Part shown: in pieces, positions 5,141-7,189 of the stretch | Layout: every line of letters begins with the position of its first letter | Numbering within the stretch: position 1 is the first letter of the stretch | From: an uncultured Planctomycetaceae bacterium | Lineage (GTDB): Bacteria; Planctomycetota; Planctomycetia; Pirellulales; UBA1268 | DNA length: 7,189 nt | Assembly (NCBI GenBank): GCA_903885855.1 | Contig: CAISKG010000094.1 | Location: 1 to 7,189 of the forward strand | Direction of reading: 5' to 3' | Program-made: the position numbers and the translations under genes | Notes under the pieces: model-generated | The model's input: the letters and a program-made list of their open reading frames with translations, nothing else | The model's database searches: none | Told to the model about the DNA's origin: nothing

Positions 5141-7189
5141 ATGCCGATCCGCGCCACGAGCCCCCGCCCGCGCCGCGGCCCGCGGCCCCTGCCGACGACG
5201 CTGCGCCGGGCCGTGTGGCCGCTGCTGGCGGCGGCGGCCCTCGCGCAGGCGTCTGCCGGCGGCGCCGACCCGGCCCTCGACAGCGAACGTGACGGCGATC
5301 CGCTCCCCCCCGCCGCGGCCCTCGCCGCGGTCACCTGCCGCCTGCCGGCGCGGATCACGCTCCTGGCCAGCGAGCCTGTGATCCGCAATCCGGTGGCCGC
5401 CTGCTCGGACGACGCCGGGCGGCTGTTGGTGGCCGAGAACCTCTCCTACGCCGAGAAGGGCGCGGCCGGCGCCCCGCCCCATGGGGACCGCGTGGTGATG
5501 CTCGAGGACGCCGACGGCGACGGCGTGGCCGAGCGGCAGGCCACGCTCGTCGACGGCCTGCGCGGGCTCTCCGGCGTGGCCCTGGGGCGCGGCGGGCTGT
5601 GGGTGCTCTGCCCGCCGCGGCTCCTCTTCATCCCCGGAGGTCATCTCCCGCCGCCCGGCTGGCCCGACGAGCCCGACGCCGCCGATCCGGCCCGGCGGCG
5701 CGCGGAGGCGATGGCGGTCCTCGACGGCTTCACCGTGTCGCCGTCGAGCCACCACACCTTCGCCAACGGCCTCGCCTGGGGCCCCGACGGCTGGCTCCAC
5801 GGGCGCTCGGGCGCGAGTTCGCCGGGGGAGATCGGCCCGCCGGACGGCGACGCCGCCGCGCGCGTGCCGCTGCGCGGTGGGATCTGGCGCTACCACCCCG
5901 AGCGCCGGGTCTTCGAGGCCCTCTGCCACGGGACGACGAATCCCTGGGGCCTCGACTGGGACGACCGCGGCGCCGGCTTCTTCACCAACACCGTCAACGG
6001 CCACCTGTGGCGCGTCCTCCCCGGCGCCCACTACGCCCGCTCCCACACGCTCGAGCCGCACCCCTGGATCGTCGAGCCGCTCGGCCACCATGCCGATCAC
6101 CAGCACTTCGATGCGAGCCGCCATTGGACCGAGTCGCGCGACGGCCGGGCGGACGCCCAGGGGGGCGGCCACGCCCACACCGGCTGCGTGATCGTGCCCG
6201 ACGAGCCGGGCTGGCCGGCGGCCCTGCGCGGTCGACTCCTGACCCTCAACCTCCACGGCCGGCGGATCAACGTCGACCGCCTCGACGCCACGCCCGCGGG
6301 GATCGTGGGACGCCACGAGGAGGATCTGGCCCGTTTCGGCGACCCCTTCTTCCGCGGCACGGAGCTCGTGGCGCTGCCGGGGCGGGCGGTCGCCGTGCTC
6401 GATTGGTCGGACACCGGCGAGTGCCACGAGGGGACCGGCGTCCACCGCTCGAGCGGCCGGATCTACCGCGTCGACCTCGCCACGCCCGACGCCCCGCCGC
6501 CGCCGCTGCCCCCCGGCACCGACCTGGCCACCCTCGACCCCGCGGCGCTCGTCGGCCTCCTCTCGGCCGACCGCTGGCACGCCCGGGTGGCGCTGCGCAT
6601 CCTCGCCGACCGCCACGCCGCCGGCGATCCGCGGGGGGAATCGGCGACGATCGTGCCGGCTCTCGACGAGCTGCTCGTGGGAGGGCGCGACGCGGCCCTG
6701 CGCCTGCGCGGCCTGTGGGGGCTGTGGGCGATCGGCGCCGTCGACGAGCCGCGCCTGTGGGCTCTGCTCGACGACCCCGAGCCCGCGGTGCGCGCCGAGG
6801 CGGTCCGGCTCCTCGCCGACGCCTGGCCGCTCGACACCGTCCTGGGACGGCGGCCGGCGGCCGAGCCGCGCGTGCGCGGCATCACCCTCGACGCCCTCGA
6901 GCGCCTCGCGATCGGGGAGACCGATCCCGAGGTGCGGCTGGCACTGGCGTGCACGCTCTCGCGGCTGCCGCCGGCCCACCGCACGCGCCTCGGGGCGGCG
7001 CTGGTCGCCGCGACGATCGAGGACGGCGACGCGACGGACGGCACGAGCGCCACGCCGGCGGACGCCGGGCCGCGGGCCCGCGGCGGGGATCACCACGATC
7101 TCGGCGCGATGCTCTTCACCGGGCTCCTCGGGGCGATCCCGGTCGATCCGGAGGGGGTGGTCGACGTCTGGGAGGCGGCGAACGTGCCC
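5141..7189 (+). CDS. PVC-type membrane-bound dehydrogenase-like protein (3' partial)
   Basis: The first 683 residues of an exported protein that runs past the window end. A signal peptide is visible: an Arg-rich N-terminus, a hydrophobic stretch (about 24-37) and an A37-S-A39 cleavage site. The N-terminal part (about 65-445) is the propeller-like PVC-type dehydrogenase domain (TIGR02604-like). Its markers are LASEPVIRNPVA, the calcium-site-like D123-A-D125-G-D127-G, HHTFANGLAWGPDG (204-217), TTNPWGLDWDD (265-275), GGGHAHTG with H344 and H346, and D421-W-S-D-T-G-E-C-H followed by SSGRIYRVD. Residues about 455-630 are HEAT-like helical repeats. Full-length relatives usually go on to a C-terminal cytochrome c (CxxCH), which would lie beyond the window. 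The substrate is unknown; a periplasmic role in sugar or polysaccharide oxidation is often suggested but is inference. An in-frame stop at 5120-5122 and no other start codon before 5141 support this start, though the only Shine-Dalgarno-like sequence is a G-run (5125-5131) nine bases upstream. Confidence 0.92.
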   Translation, partial: MPIRATSPRPRRGPRPLPTTLRRAVWPLLAAAALAQASAGGADPALDSERDGDPLPPAAALAAVTCRLPARITLLASEPVIRNPVAACSDDAGRLLVAENLSYAEKGAAGAPPHGDRVVMLEDADGDGVAERQATLVDGLRGLSGVALGRGGLWVLCPPRLLFIPGGHLPPPGWPDEPDAADPARRRAEAMAVLDGFTVSPSSHHTFANGLAWGPDGWLHGRSGASSPGEIGPPDGDAAARVPLRGGIWRYHPERRVFEALCHGTTNPWGLDWDDRGAGFFTNTVNGHLWRVLPGAHYARSHTLEPHPWIVEPLGHHADHQHFDASRHWTESRDGRADAQGGGHAHTGCVIVPDEPGWPAALRGRLLTLNLHGRRINVDRLDATPAGIVGRHEEDLARFGDPFFRGTELVALPGRAVAVLDWSDTGECHEGTGVHRSSGRIYRVDLATPDAPPPPLPPGTDLATLDPAALVGLLSADRWHARVALRILADRHAAGDPRGESATIVPALDELLVGGRDAALRLRGLWGLWAIGAVDEPRLWALLDDPEPAVRAEAVRLLADAWPLDTVLGRRPAAEPRVRGITLDALERLAIGETDPEVRLALACTLSRLPPAHRTRLGAALVAATIEDGDATDGTSATPADAGPRARGGDHHDLGAMLFTGLLGAIPVDPEGVVDVWEAANVP

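Noticed and set aside
1780..5388. A 1202-codon open frame on the minus strand opposite nrdJ
   Set aside because: It is antisense to a gene with intact catalytic motifs. Its translation is a low-complexity run of Ala, Gly, Val, Leu, Arg and His with no recognisable domain, as expected when GC-rich third positions remove stop codons.
5030..7096. A 688-codon open frame on the minus strand opposite the dehydrogenase-like gene
   Set aside because: Same compositional artefact; the plus-strand frame has a signal peptide, family motifs and HEAT-like repeats, the antisense frame none.
1..7189. tRNA or rRNA genes, CRISPR arrays, insertion sequences, attachment sites, toxin-antitoxin or defence genes
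   Set aside because: No matching motifs, terminal repeats, regularly spaced repeats or small paired genes were seen on either strand.

Overview
The window reads as a piece of a planctomycete chromosome, probably of the Pirellulales type. Base composition is very GC-rich and third codon positions are almost always G or C. Three of the four genes belong to families that are hallmarks of, or strongly enriched in, Planctomycetes: a PEP-CTERM protein with the VPEID variant of the sorting motif, a DUF1559 prepilin-like protein, and a PVC-type membrane-bound dehydrogenase-like protein. The fourth is a housekeeping B12-dependent (class II) ribonucleotide reductase.

Layout. At 1-306 (+) is the C-terminal end of an exported, membrane-sorted protein. 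It is followed by a 61-bp convergent gap holding a strong GC-rich hairpin. At 368-1522 (-) is a complete DUF1559 / type IV pilin-like protein of 384 aa. At 1523-2016 is a 494-bp divergent intergenic region with no credible gene; it is rich in dyads and carries a good candidate pair of NrdR boxes. At 2017-5094 (+) is nrdJ, 1025 aa, complete, with all expected catalytic residues. At 5095-5140 is a short gap with a GC-rich hairpin running up to the next start codon. At 5141-7189 (+) is the N-terminal 683 residues of a PVC-type dehydrogenase-like protein, cut by the window end.

How the parts relate. The PEP-CTERM and DUF1559 products are both envelope proteins processed at the membrane, by an exosortase-type and a prepilin-type peptidase respectively, but they are transcribed towards each other and so are not an operon. 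nrdJ is divergent from the DUF1559 gene and probably has its own promoter, likely under NrdR control. The dehydrogenase-like gene lies in the same direction 46 bp downstream; nothing functional links it to nucleotide reduction, and the hairpin between them may separate or modulate their expression.

I see no mobile element, CRISPR array, RNA gene or defence system, and no evidence of an undescribed system. The most informative non-coding signal is the NrdR-box pair at 1809-1855.
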